This document shows, piece after piece, positions 1-21,275 of a DNA stretch of 64,000 nt. The stretch comes from Sinotaia quadrata. Taxonomy: Eukaryota > Mollusca > Gastropoda > Architaenioglossa > Viviparidae. The translations under genes were made by a program, and so were the position numbers. Below the pieces are notes generated by a model, which searched no databases, was not told the DNA's origin, and worked only from the letters and a program-made list of their open reading frames with translations. The first letter of the stretch is position 1. The number at the start of each line of letters is the position of its first letter. The stretch spans positions 31,962,857-32,026,856 of the forward strand of contig CM054181.1 of the NCBI GenBank assembly GCA_028829895.1, written 5' to 3'.

Positions 1-99
1 AGAGAGAGAGAGGCAATGCAGTAAACCTAGATACTGAAATATAACGGTGACTAGATCATGTAAGTAAAATTCTATTTCTTATAATTGTTTTCAGACGTT

Positions 100-1076
100 T
101 TATGTTCACGTTTAAAAGACAGTACCCCTTGCTATCACGTTCACTTTTAAAAGACAGTACCCCTTGCTATCACGTTCACGTTTAAAAGACAGTACCCCTT
201 GCTATCACATTCACGTTTAAAAGACAGTACCCCTTTCTATCACATTCATGTTTAAAAGACAGTACCCCTTGCTATCACATTCACGTTTAAAAGACAGTAC
301 CCCTTGCTATCACATTCTCGTTTAAAATACAGTCCCCCTTGCTATCACATTCACGTTTAAAAGACAGTCCCCCTTGCTATCACATTCACGTTTAAAAGAC
401 AGTCCCCCTTGCTATCACATTCACGTTTAAAAGACAGTACCCCTTGCTATCACATTCACGTTTAAAAGACAGTACCCCTTGCTATCACATTCACGTTTAA
501 AAGACAGTACCCCTTGCTATCACATTCACGTTTAAAAGACAGTACCCCTTGCTATCACATTCACGTTTAAAAGACAGTACCCCTTGCTATCACATTCACG
601 TTTAAAAGACAGTACCCCTTGCTATCACATTCACGTTTAAAAGACAGTACCCCTTGCTATCACGTTCACTTTTAAAAGACAGTACCCCTTGCTATCACAT
701 TCACGTTTAAAAGACAGTACCCCTTGCTATCACATTCACGTTTAAGACAGTTCCCCTTGCTATCACATTCACGTTTAAAAGACAGTACCCCTTGCTATCA
801 CATTCACGTTTAAGACAGTCCCCCTTGCTATCACATTCACGTTTAAGACAGTCCCCCTTGCTATCACGTTCACGTTTAAGACAGTCCCCCTTGCTATCAC
901 ATTCACGTTTAAGACAGTCCCCATTGCTATCACATTCACGTTTAAGACAGTCCCCCTTGCTATCACATTCACGTTTAAGACAGTCCCCCTTGCTATCACG
1001 TTCACGTTTAAGACAGTCCCCATTGCTATCACATTCACGTTTAAGACAGTCCCCCTTGCTATCACGTTCACGTTTC
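100..1076. repeat. Minisatellite, 31-35 bp unit, about 28 copies
   Basis: Units are built on TTCACGTTTAAAAGACAGTA and CCCCTTGCTATCACA. The left part uses the 35-bp form; the right part (from about 743) mostly uses a 31-bp form lacking AAAA. It fills the intron up to about 80 bases before the TM1 exon of gene A. Open frames over it are repeat artefacts. Confidence 0.95.
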
Positions 1077-1159
1077 ATTAAGTGTACGAAGTGGTGTTCT
1101 TCAAGCATTGTGCTACACTGCCATGTTAATTTCAGCGCGAACCCATTTCTGTCTTCCAG

Positions 1160-7969
<6,810 letters not shown>

Positions 7970-8530
7970 ACTTCAAGATATCAAACTTTATCTGTTTAAA
8001 ACTTCAAGATATCAAACTTCATCTCTTTAAAACTTTAAGATATCAAATTTTATCTCTTTTAAATTTCACGATACCAAAATCTGCACTATTTAAAACTTCA
8101 GGATATCAAAATGTATCTCTTTTAAACTTCAAGATGTCAGATTTTATCTCTTTTAAACTTCAAACATTATATATTTAACTCAACTGATGGAGTATACGTC
8201 TAACACAGGCTACTTCTTTCGAACTTTCAAATAACTCCATTTAAAACTCATCGTTTAAATACCTCATGAATAAGTTAAAAAAAAACACAGGTCTTCATTT
8301 AGATTTACCTCATAATCAAGTTAAAAAACACAGGTCTTCATTTAGATTTACCTCACAAATAAGTTAAAGAACACAGGTCTTCATTTAGATTTACCTCATA
8401 ATCAAGTTAAAAACACACAGGTCTTCATTTAGATTTACCTCATAAACAAGTTAAAGAAATACAGGTTTTCATTTAGATTTACCTCATAAACAAGTTAAAA
8501 AAATAACATAGGTCTTCCTCATAAACAAGG
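7970..8530. repeat. Two degenerate minisatellites in the gene A 3' region
   Basis: 7970-8170 carries units of about 32 bp around ACTTCAAGATATCAAACTT. 8225-8530 carries units of about 50 bp around AGGTCTTCATTTAGATTTAC. Both may lie in the 3' UTR; I could not place a convincing AATAAA nearby. Confidence 0.75.
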
Positions 8531-9108
8531 AATACAACTCTTCACCTATTCAACTGTCATAAACAATGTGAACAACTCACCAAGCTTAGAATATTCATAA
8601 AAGAATAGTACACAGACCTTACGATTTAGAATTCTCATGAGGAAGATACATTTCTAACTGTATAATTATTACAAGCAAATTCCACAACTGCTCATCTTTA
8701 TGCAAGAGGTCGTATTGACCGAGTAACGAAGGATTAACATAGACACGATGACTGGCAAGCTAAGAAAGAAGCGACATAAGCATAGATGACAAAGATCACA
8801 GAGTGCACATTTATCGAGACATAATTATGTACATGACCATTGTATGAACTGTAAATTGTGAGACATAATCTCTCTCTCTCCCTCCCTCCCTCTCTCTCTC
8901 ATGTTGGCGATTCAGCCAATACCTCAATGCAAACCAGGCAATAGCTTCTAAGAACAGCGCTTCTTGAAGTAGCTGTGTTAATTAATATTTCTAAATTACA
9001 AATTTCAGAAAGACCACAGTTTTAGCGTTATAAATCTTAAAATACCCTTAAGTATATAATCCTTTGCTAACTTAATGTTTCTCCACTTGCTTTCCCTATT
9101 TCGTCTTT

Positions 9109-9110
<2 letters not shown>
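8531..9110. other. Intergenic, nothing recognised
   Basis: AT-rich DNA with a short CT-rich patch at 8866-8900. Confidence 0.5.
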
Positions 9111-9151
<41 letters not shown>

Positions 9152-9310
9152 TCTCTCTCCCTCTTTATCTCACTCCCCCCCTCGCTCTCCTTACTTCATC
9201 ATTAAATTTATCTCTGTATTTCTATCTATCTATATCTTTCTCTCTTCCCTCTCTCTCCGTCTCTTATTTCTTCTGCCTCTTTGTCTCTGTTTATCTCTCT
9301 CTCCTCTCTC
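9111..9310. repeat. CT-rich low-complexity tract
   Basis: (CT)n at 9111-9163 followed by imperfect CT/CCT sequence to about 9310. The Ser/Leu-rich open frame over it is an artefact. Confidence 0.9.
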
Positions 9311-9643
9311 TCCTTCTTTCTCAGCAAGTGATCAGTTTGATATCGCCCTCTATTGTTAAAATCAATGGGGACAAAGTGGAGAGATCAGTAATAATGGGCG
9401 GCAAATATATACAGTGTTCAGGCTCAGAGGAAGTGCCCTCTAGCTCCCCACTCCCCACATGTAGTCTGTGACGATGATGAACTAATTCTTGATTTGTTTG
9501 TTTATTTTAATCACTTTGGTTTCAAGACCTTTCACGTTCCATTCGCTAAACACACACATATTCACACATTTTAATGCCAATGGCATGCGCCATTTGTGTT
9601 TGTACTCATTTACAGTTAAACTTGTTGAAAGGTATATCATTGT

Positions 9644-9850
9644 CCCATACCAACAAACCCATGCAGATAGCAATCATTAACTAGTAGCTAGTACCTGACC
9701 AACAAACCCATGAAGATAGCAATCATTAACTAGTAGCTAGTACCTGACCAACAAACCCATGAAGATAGCAATCATTAACTAGTAGCAAGTACCTGACCAA
9801 CAAACCCATGAAGATAGCAATCATTAACCAGTAGCAAGTACCTGACCAAG
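9644..9850. repeat. 49-bp minisatellite, about 4 copies
   Basis: Units of ACCAACAAACCCATGAAGAT followed by AGCAATCATTAACTAGTAGC at 49-bp spacing. Confidence 0.92.
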
Positions 9851-12497
<2,647 letters not shown>

Positions 12498-12505
12498 ATA
12501 TTGGT

Positions 12506-12637
12506 AGAGCCAAATGGTTGTTGGTGTATCTAGACACGTGTTATGCTAAGGTAGGAAGGTTGTTGGTATATCTAGACACGTGTGTTATTTTAGGGTCAGA
12601 CGGTATTTGGTATATCTTGAAGCGTGTGGTATGTTAG
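12506..12637. repeat. About 50-bp tandem repeat, 3 copies
   Basis: Copies share TTGGTATATCTAGACACGTG, with decay in the third. Confidence 0.75.
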
Positions 12638-12955
12638 AGTGATGATGGGGTTGTTAATGGATCCACCTGACCACCTCAGCTCCATAGGAAAGGTCAGGTA
12701 GGGTCAAAGTATTATGATAAATACATGCATATTCGTGTAAACAAAGTCTTTTATTTCGGGCCAAATTATTGTAATAAACACAGGCATACTTTTTTAAAAG
12801 TGTTTTCTTTCGGGTCAACTTGTTGTGACGAGTATGTGTTAATGTCAATAAAGACTTTGCATATTAATTGGGTCTTTACGAAAGTGTGTAATTAGATTCA
12901 AGACTAAACACAATGAGTCGGGTCGTGTCTTGCTCTTATTTCAAAGCAGTTTGTC

Positions 12956-13261
12956 ATGCTTACGCTAATACTTTTAACAAACGCTTCCTTTACAGAACAG
13001 CTGTTGTACAGAAAAATCAAGATGCAAGCAATCATATCAGGACCGTCTTTACTAGACTCTACTAAGACACAAAGGAAGACTACTAACCTAATAGATTTAG
13101 ACTACACAGTATTTGAAAGGATAAATGAGATAAATTTTAATATGGAACTTCATTTTGAATGGAAATATTTAGAGATGAATATTCATAGAATAGTTCAGAC
13201 TTTCTGGAGGACACCAACTATGACGATTAAAATAAACTTTTTGTATTTCCATAGTGTTTGA
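12956..13261 (+). CDS. Unassigned 101-codon open frame
   Basis: A single open frame (MLTLILLTNASFTEQLLYRK..., 101 residues) in AT-rich DNA. It is not made of repeats, but I recognise no domain and see no exon context, so it may be chance. Confidence 0.12.
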   Translation: MLTLILLTNASFTEQLLYRKIKMQAIISGPSLLDSTKTQRKTTNLIDLDYTVFERINEINFNMELHFEWKYLEMNIHRIVQTFWRTPTMTIKINFLYFHSV

Positions 13262-13389
13262 ATTTTATATATTTACTCGTTGTTTTTTTTTGGTTAATAA
13301 GTTTAAAACTTCAACACTATAATTTAGTATCAATTGCCTATATACTGATCAGGCACTAAAATTGATATGGAAAGAATTAGCATCAAATG

Positions 13390-13505
13390 CTTATCTGCAG
13401 GCCTGGCACTGAGACTTTGTTATGGAATAAATTAATATCAAATGTTTGTCTACTGGCCTGGCACTGAGACTTTGTTATGGAATAAATTAATATCAAATGC
13501 TTATC
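13390..13505. repeat. About 58-bp direct duplication
   Basis: GGCCTGGCACTGAGACTTTG followed by TTATGGAATAAATTAATATC occurs twice, with a weaker third part upstream. Confidence 0.85.
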
Positions 13506-14114
13506 TATTGATCTACCAAATGAGAAAAGTGTATAGGGGAAATACCAGTCACGCACAATTTATTTTACCAACAAATTACGACCTTTATGTCATGTCACAA
13601 TTGTCACCCCAAAACCATTTTTGGTAATTATTAGTGGAATAAATATTATTGGGAATTTATTTCAATTTCTCAAAGTATTTTTACTTTACCAGTTTTTGTC
13701 CTATGACTAATGCAATGACGTATTAAGTACGCTAACCATCGCTGGAAGTTAATAAGACTCATATTGTTATGTCGAAGTTTGCAGAATCTAGGATTAGTAG
13801 CGTGTCGCGAAAAGATAAGCGTGGCTTAGCACAGTAATGGCAGAATAGAGCTGTAAATGCGAGAGCAAATATTTTAATTTACTAATGACAGGATGCCAGT
13901 GTGTGCCAAGAGGATGATGAGTCAGGCGCGGATAATTGAAGCAATAGAGCGAAATGAAAATCAACATGGTAAAAACACACTAAAGCCATGGTAACACAGT
14001 CAGGAACTACTAATTATTATTTATGTAAATTCATTCGCCAGTACAAAATAACTCTGGGAATCAATTTCATTTGAAGCAATATCCGGTTACCAGAGTTAAC
14101 AGCATCCGTTTTTT
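13506..14114. other. Intergenic, nothing recognised
   Basis: Unique AT-rich sequence with no coding, RNA or transposon signal seen. Confidence 0.5.
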
Positions 14115-14575
14115 AATCAGCAAACAGCAACCTCGAATATATTAGCAAACAACGCTTTGTTCACAAAGTGTGCGCACAGATTCGAGAATATCAGCAAACA
14201 CCATTCTCTTCACGAAGTGATCGCACAGACTCGTGTATATTAACAAACACCACTCTGTTCACGAAGTGTGCACATACCAGACATTTTTTAATCAGCAAAC
14301 ACCACTCTCTTCACGATGTATGCGCACAGACTCGAGTATATGAGCAAACATCACTCTGGAACTGTGCGCACACCAATCGAATACATCACAATCGCATTGC
14401 TACACAAACAACCTGCTACAATAGTACCCTAACTCGGAATGGTGTTCTTTCTGACTAGGTACTGGATGGGTGGTGTTTCAAATGACAATAGTACCCTAAC
14501 TCGGAATGGTGTTCTTTCTGACTTAGTACTGGATGGGTGGTGTTTCAAAAGACAATAATACCCTAACTCGAACTG
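14115..14575. repeat. Two tandem repeat groups
   Basis: 14115-14360 has about four degenerate 60-65 bp units (ATCAGCAAACACCACTCTCT, then TTCACGAAGTGTGCGCACAG). 14420-14575 has about 73-bp units around ACCCTAACTCGGAATGGTGT. Confidence 0.82.
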
Positions 14576-15635
14576 ACGTTCGTTACAGTACTGTCAATAT
14601 TCTAGCGCCTGAATATTTAAAATCCGGGACTAGATATAGCTAACTGTGAAGGCAAAATGTATTAAAAAAATTCGATCTAATAACAGCAGGGTAAGGAACG
14701 TATCCCCTTTAAGCTGTTATGTTTCCTTACAGATAATTTGTCTAAAGAGTTTCTATTTGTTTTAATATGTCTAAGCTCCTTAGCATTTACGTTTACAGTT
14801 TCTATACTTTTCTTAAATTATTCTTTCGTTTCCGGAATCTGACAGCAAATCCTCAAGTGATAAAGTACGTTTATTTAACAAGAAAAACCGAGCAAAACAT
14901 TAAACGAAGAAAACTCAAGCGCATTAAATCTGAGGTCAAGCGTGTCATGTATACTCATAACGTATGATACAAACGTTTAACAATTGCAAATAAATAAAAT
15001 AAAACACATATACTTAAACGGCATTTAATCCCAAAATAATGAAGATAAGCACTTTCATTTCTTTTCAATACAATATGTAATGTTTTAAAATATTTAATTA
15101 ATTAATCTAATATCACACTTTAGCTGGCATTTGATAGACACACATGCATTAAGTTCGCGAATTATATAAATTGCATTAATATCTAATGCGGTGATTGCAA
15201 TATATCGGTTAATTAATTGCAAAAAATTACTGAACTTGACCATAACACTATTTGTAATCATTTAAAACATATTTCTATTGATTTTTATTTTATTTTAATG
15301 GTGCCTTGAAACCAATATACGTGTGTCGTGGCGAAATATTATGTATACAAATTAATCTTCTTGTTTTATCACAAAACCGCATTTTCCTTTAAAAAGGTTT
15401 GAAAGTCAAATGAAAGTCAAAATATATGTTCATATAGTGTTGATATTCAGGATGTAAGTCATGACGTCCGGACTTGTTTATCGCTGGATTAAAGAACAAT
15501 CTCTTGTCAACATTTTATGTTAGTGTCGCCGGGGTTTCAGAAAAATAAAACACTTAATCCGGCATCTAGGAATTGTGTATTTTTGTCGTCCTAATGATCA
15601 TCGAGAATTTACGCTATGAACTGAAGTACCTGTCT
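14576..15635. other. Intergenic, nothing recognised
   Basis: AT-rich; a short basic open frame at 14767-14967 has no recognisable family. Confidence 0.5.
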
Positions 15636-15990
15636 TTAATGGCACCAGTACCTCATATTTTTCTTCTGTTTGTCCCTAATGGCACCAATTTAATGTTTCT
15701 TCTGTCTGATATGACACCAGTTTCACATTTTTATGCTGTTTGTCCCTAATGGCACCAATTTCATGTTTCTTCTGTCTGTAATGACACCAGTTTCACATTT
15801 TACTTCTGTTTGTCTCTAATGGCACCAATTTCATGTTTCTTTCTGTCTGTAATGACACCAGTTTCACATTTTTCTTCTGTTTGTCTGTAATGACACCAGT
15901 TTTACATTTTGCATCTGTTTGTCTGTAATGACACCAGTTTCACGTTTCATCTGTTAACAATGGCACCAGTTTCATGTTTCATCTGTTTTT
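15636..15990. repeat. About 62-bp minisatellite with two alternating half units
   Basis: Halves read CTGTTTGTCCCTAATGGCAC with CAATTTCATGTTTCTT, and CTGTCTGTAATGACACCAGT with TTCACATTTT. The last copies shorten to the second half only. Confidence 0.85.
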
Positions 15991-16659
15991 GAAGTCGGCC
16001 TGTCTGAGAAATTACAAAGAAATGCGCTCAGTTGACATACAGTGAGCTCGCTGTGTAGTGCTCAGTTGACATACAGTGAGCTCTTTGTGCGTAGACATTT
16101 ATGCCGTTTACACAGAAATAGTGTCTGTGCGATTGCTATATATAAAAGTACGGTCGACGTATATTAATATTTAAGTTATTAAATATGTTTATGATTGAAG
16201 CATTGTAAGATGTGCCTGGAGAATTAATTGCAACCTGACAATAATATATATGGAAGTTGATTAAAGATAAAAGATTGAAGCCATAAATAGAAATGAAAAA
16301 TAAAATATTGAAGAACGAATTAGGAAACATAAATGCAAGTAAAACTAAACCAAAACGTCTGCAAATTGTCTAGGGGAATAGTGAATATTAATAAAATTAG
16401 TTAGCAAAGTAAATAACTAGATTTGCAGGACTTAATAAATAAAGATGTTCAATAATAAACAATAAGAGAGATTAATGTGGGAAATGAAAGTGTTGACTCA
16501 AAATCTTTAGTAGATGATCCGAAAAAAATAAGCGAATTTTACTACTGAGAGGCTTAAAAAAATGTCCATCCAGTTTCGACAGTCATTGATTTAGCGGAAA
16601 TATTATATTCATTCCTTTTAACCACAACACGTATCTTAGTGTAATCAAACATACGGATG

Positions 16660-17218
16660 CAGTGGTACCTCGCATAACGAACGCCTCACAGAACGAACGA
16701 TTCGCATAACGAACGCCGCTTCGAAAGCCCGCGTGACTCGCAGAATGAACTTGCTTCGTATAACGAACCGTATGTACGCCGTGAAAACATCGTATTTCCC
16801 GTGAATAAATTCCCGAATCCGGCCAGTCGTGTCTTGCGTGGTTCAGATGAAGGCAGGGCGAGTTTGTCCCAAGTTGATTGTCCTTTTTTCCTTGATTTGA
16901 TGTGCTTTTGCCATCTGTGTGAACTGTACATAAGTGTGTGTGTCCTCCTCAACCCACCTCTATTTCACCTCATCGACGCCTAACATCTTACCTCATCAAC
17001 ACCAAACATCATACCCTGCTTCGGTGAGTGTTATTACTAGTGTTTCCCCCTCCCCCCCTTGAACACTGCTCTGTCTTCATTTTCCCCTAATTTCTTTGAT
17101 TTTTCGCGACGATGTGGAACGGATTGCACGATTTCCTATAGAAGTCTATGGGATATCGTGTTTCGCATAACGAACGTACTGCTGGAACGAATTGTGTTCG
17201 TTATGCGAGATACCACTC
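16660..17218. mobile_element. 559-bp non-autonomous TIR element, Tigger/pogo-like
   Basis: Left end CAGTGGTACCTCGCATAACG; the reverse complement of the right end is GAGTGGTATCTCGCATAACG, so TIRs of about 23 bases with two or three differences. The motif CGCATAACGAACG recurs several times near the left end. The interior is GC-richer than its surroundings with no transposase frame. Ends of the form CAGTGGTACCTCG are known from TcMar-Tigger elements; the assignment is by end sequence only. TA target duplication is clear on the right side only. Confidence 0.78.
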
Positions 17219-17299
17219 TATAACGTAGATGTATTATTACCCAATGTATGTTGATACAAATTATGTTTCTTTCCTTAGCTCACTTATATATATCTATTC

Positions 17300-17527
17300 C
17301 ACAGTCTGTGGAATGTAAAAGCAGAAGTGATACCTATAGTGATAGAAGCCTTGGGGAATATAACATCTGGATTGGAAGGCTATCAATAAACTCCCTGGAA
17401 ACCACAGACTCTCGATACTACTCAAAGCAGTGCTCCTCGGAAGTGCCCACATCCTCCGTAAAACCTTGGATCTCCCAGAATCTTGGTGGATCACAACCGA
17501 TAGTCATACAGAAGTCGTGGAAAGAGG

Positions 17528-17575
<48 letters not shown>

Positions 17576-17591
17576 TATCATCATCATCTTC
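17300..17591 (+). mobile_element. Degenerate 3' end of a non-LTR retrotransposon with (ATC)n tail
   Basis: Frame pieces LWNVKAEVIPIVIEALGNIT and, after a frame break near 17395, LLKAVLLGSAHILRKTLDLP resemble the extreme C-terminus of many invertebrate endonuclease/reverse transcriptase ORFs (pattern V-I-P-x-V-x-x-A-L-G then L-L-G-x-A-x-I-L-R-x-x-L). A (ATC)n run at about 17527-17591 follows, as a microsatellite 3' tail would. It is heavily 5'-truncated and dead. Confidence 0.7.
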
Positions 17592-18109
17592 ATAACCAGT
17601 AACAAAGGTGTGCAATTACAAGAAACTAAATTATTTTCTATAAATCTGACTACTTTCTCTACCAATTCCTAAAGGTTACTTCAGTTGGCCAGTAGTCGAC
17701 CTTTGGTTAATTATGACGTATATTTCTGTCTCATCTACTCAATGCCACTTAGATAATTCGATCAACAACACTGGCTGGATGGTATACATATATATCAAAT
17801 GAAGGCCCATTAATTTCTAAGGATGTTGTTATATCCTGTTATCTTTGAAACCCTGCTTCAGTGAACTATTCCTTCACAATAAAAGAAAAATCTAGAAAAC
17901 AACTTGTACTAAATTTCCTTAAGTGATGCGCTTAATGTACAGAATATAACGTCTACCTTGAACCTAGCTACATTAGCGTTAATAACAAGGACTATTTTAA
18001 ATGTTTGCTTTCCTTTCTAGATATTATTATATTCTGCATTATAAAGTTTTCACTTTCAAGATGTAAAGTTATAGTAATAATTTTAAAGTGCTCCGCTTCC
18101 TTTCCAAGA
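17592..18109. other. Intergenic; holds a segment also found at 63.84 kb
   Basis: 17684-17726 (TTCAGTTGGCCAGTAGTCGA, then CCTTTGGTTAATTATGACGT) matches 63840-63882 with few differences. Otherwise nothing is recognised. Confidence 0.6.
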
Positions 18110-18262
18110 TGTATAATTACTGTTTGCACAGAAAGGTGTTCGCGTTTCTTTACAGATGTATGATTACCTTTTACACAGAAAGGTGTTGCGTTTCTTTACA
18201 GATGTATGATTACTGTTTACACAGAAAGGTGTTGCGTTTCTTTACAGATGTATGATTACAGT
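18110..18262. repeat. About 53-bp tandem repeat, 3 copies
   Basis: Units of GAAAGGTGTTGCGTTTCTTT with ACAGATGTATGATTACTGTT. Confidence 0.85.
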
Positions 18263-18638
18263 CTAAATTTAAGGTAGCACAGTTACCCACGTGTTTTTAA
18301 ATAATTTCAGAAATAATTTATCTTTCATCTATTATTATAATATATAACAGAATAATGCGGTGTTCGAGATGATGCCATCTAAAGAGGGTAGGGATGCCCT
18401 GTGAGAATGCTCACAATGGCGTAAAACAACATTCAGTCAGCTAACACCCTAACACCGTGACAAATAAACAATAACCGCTCCCAATGGAAATTCAGAATAA
18501 TAAGCTACTCCCTAGTTCCGTGCACTTCCGACAAAATTTTGAAATCGCTTTGTGAGCCGTTTTCGTGACTTTCTCATTCAAGTTTGGACGGATTACTGTG
18601 GTTATAGCTGTGTGGTAATGTAGCTAGTGATAAAAAAT

Positions 18639-19298
18639 ATGGACCTTCAAAGCCCAAAAAGACGCAAATTTTGTGGCAGTAATTACACAAAAGAGAAGGA
18701 AATAGTATGAAGTGACATGCAAAGTAATGTCAACAACAGCTGTTCGATAGGCCTTTCAACTGACAGTTCAGAAAGTAATTAAATGCAGGTGGACACGCCC
18801 AGTAGAGCAGAACGGAAATTACAAGACCTGTACAGTCTGAACAGGGTTGGGGGGGAGAGGACATTGACAAGATGGGAGGAACAATCAGGGCAGTGTACTT
18901 TCATAAGGGTTCATTAGATGAAAAACATGTCCACAACTTCTGTGATGCTAGATGGTGTTCCTTTCTGAAGGCTAGAAGAGAAAGTAACCATTACACTCAT
19001 AGAACTAAACATTACCTCCCTTCTACAGTCATGGAGGCTATAAAACCAATATGGAAAGAGCTTGCAAAGACACAATAAAGTGTCTAGGTGGTTACACACA
19101 AAACCAGAATGAATCAATCAATAGCATTATATGGACGCTCTGCCTCATAAAGTGGAATCGTGGACTGAAAACTGTTGAAAGTGCTGTGAGAGTGGCAGTA
19201 ACCTTGTTCAATGACGGCTGTACCAGTCTGATGGCTATTTTGAGGATGGTGGACATACATCCGGGGCAGTTGTGTCGAACATTCTGCGAAGAAGCTGA

Positions 19299-19331
<33 letters not shown>

Positions 19332-19385
19332 AATGCGCAGTGACAGACACGTTTGGCTTCCAAGGCTCTTCGTCGGGCTAGGAGA
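18639..19385 (+). pseudogene. Relic of a Mutator-like (MULE) transposase-type gene, internally deleted
   Basis: An N-terminal scrap begins at ATG 18639 (MDLQSPKRRKFCGSNYTKEK, then a stop). After a gap, 18872-19060 reads FHKGSLDEKHVHNFCDARWC, then LPSTVMEAIKPIWKELA. After a frameshift near 19070 comes KCLGGYTQNQNESINSIIWT and so on to QLCRTFCEEADE, broken by a (GT)n run at 19301-19328, then ASKALRRARRKK. The pattern W-C-x-F-x-K-A, LP-x-x-V-x-E-A-I-K-P-I, CLGG-x-TQN-x-NES-x-NS and a basic end is typical of uncharacterised Mutator-like-domain proteins in invertebrates. The catalytic core is missing; stops and frameshifts make it dead. Confidence 0.72.
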
Positions 19386-19439
19386 AAAAAGGACTGAGTG
19401 CTGATGAGCAAAAAGCTGAAAGAGAAGGTTATGTTGTGT

Positions 19440-19676
19440 ATTTCTCTTTTACCTACCTCGATTTACCCAAATTTTGTTACCGTTCATACCTACCTCGATT
19501 TACCCAAATTTTGTTTTCACTCATACCTACCTCGATTTACCCAAATTTTGTTTTCATTCATACCTACCTCGATTTACCCAAATTTTGTTTTCACTCATAC
19601 CTACCTCAATTTACCCAAATTTTGTTTTCACTCATACCTACCTCGATTTACCCAAATTTTGTTTTCATTCATATCT
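19440..19676. repeat. 38-bp minisatellite, 6 copies
   Basis: Units of TACCTACCTCGATTTACCCA followed by AATTTTGTTTTCATTCA. All three forward frames stay open, which explains the overlapping open frames here. Confidence 0.95.
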
Positions 19677-20126
19677 TTATGTGCGCACCAATCATATTCC
19701 TTTATCAGTATATATTTGCGAAAGATTATCATTTAAATTATAATTATGTAAGTGTTTTAAAGAAGACGAATACATTGTTAATATTTATAATTCTTAGTAT
19801 GTATGTCCAAATATCTCACCTTTAAGTATGTGAACACACACTCATGTCTTCAGTTAATTTTTTGTTTCTTTTTAATTTAAAACTTAGTTCGCCGTTAATT
19901 ATTGATATGTAAATATATTTAAATGTTTTATGATTTAGTTTCTTATTTGGCTACATTTTGCATTCTGCTAGTATATTGTTATTTACATTAAGTCAATAGT
20001 ATGCCGTGTATTTACAGTAAACATTTTAATTAAATTCTATTACATGCAGTAAAGGATATGCTCCACACACCGTGTTTTACAATAAACATCTGAATTAAAT
20101 CCTAATTACATTCAGTAAAGAGTATG

Positions 20127-20218
<92 letters not shown>

Positions 20219-21059
20219 ACACACTCACACTCTCACACACACACACACACACACACACATCGTGTGTACACTAAATGTTTTAAGTAAATCATAATTTCAT
20301 TCTATGATAGTCTGATAACTAATCTGAACATTGGTAAAGAAAACGATTCTTATCAATAAACAAAATTTGTAAATATATAAACTATGTTGTTCTAGCATTA
20401 ATTAATTAAGTTTATACCTCTAAATGTTTTTAAATTACGCATATTTAGAGAGGGAAAGGGAAATCTGAGAAAGAAAACTGGTGTAGATATATTCTGGAAC
20501 TGGCACAAGTTTATTTAATTTATTTACTCTGTAAAGATAATCCACCTTAACGTTATTTGTTTATGTTCTATGAATGATAGTTGCATAAAGGACTGACACT
20601 AGTCCATTTAATTAATGTAATCTGTAAAAATAATCCCCACATTTTGTCTTTATATGTTCATGTCCTATGACTGATAATTCTAAACAAGACTGGCACCAGC
20701 TTTTTAAATCCATTTACTCTGTAGAGATAATACACACATGTTGCCTTTATATCTTTACGTCCTTGGAATGATATGTAGGCCTACAACAAAAAAGCTGAAG
20801 AGTGACTTCGAGCCCACTCCACTGATGGCATACAGACACTGCTATAAACAAAATTATATGTAAGTTGTCACCCCTTTCTAAGTGGACGTCTCAAAGGGGT
20901 AAGTATTACATTTATGTGACCTTGTTAAGGTAGGAAACAAGTCATTTACACAAAAATTGTTCACATGCATACCCTTCAACTTCAATCATATTCACATACA
21001 TACACATCATCTCACATACACCCTTTTTTCAATAACTCTAGCACTCACTTTACATACTG
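19677..21059. other. Intergenic with a (CA)n array
   Basis: (CA)n with CTCACA interruptions at 20128-20260; otherwise AT-rich with weakly repeated phrases (CTGTAAAGATAATCC at about 20530-20740). No gene seen. Confidence 0.6.
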
Positions 21060-21275
21060 TACACTTCAAACCCTTTCCTGGGGGAGTAGTCTGCCTTGCT
21101 TTCGAGAATACAACAGCTTAAGCGGCTGGCGGACGGGCATTTGCGTTGGCGTGCGAGCGTTGCGCTGATTGGTGGTGGAGTGGTCGCAGTGGGGTGATGG
21201 TATTTCAGATCGTGCACGGCTTGCGCGCGCGCGTAATATAAACTTTGAACATTGACTAATGTGCCATTCCAAACG
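21060..21275. promoter_or_regulatory. Small GC/CpG-rich patch, possible promoter
   Basis: About 200 bases stand out from AT-rich surroundings: GGCTGGCGGACGGGCATTTG, an inverted CCAAT box (CTGATTGGTGG at about 21164), alternating CG (TTGCGCGCGCGCG) and AATATAAAC about 20 bases on. It lies 1.3 kb before the first recognised exon of gene B and could hold its promoter, but no first coding exon was found. Confidence 0.3.

Noticed and set aside
100..1076. Regular repeat array that might be taken for a CRISPR
   Set aside because: Units are directly adjacent with no unique spacers, unit length slips between 31 and 35 bp, and the context is eukaryotic. It is a minisatellite.
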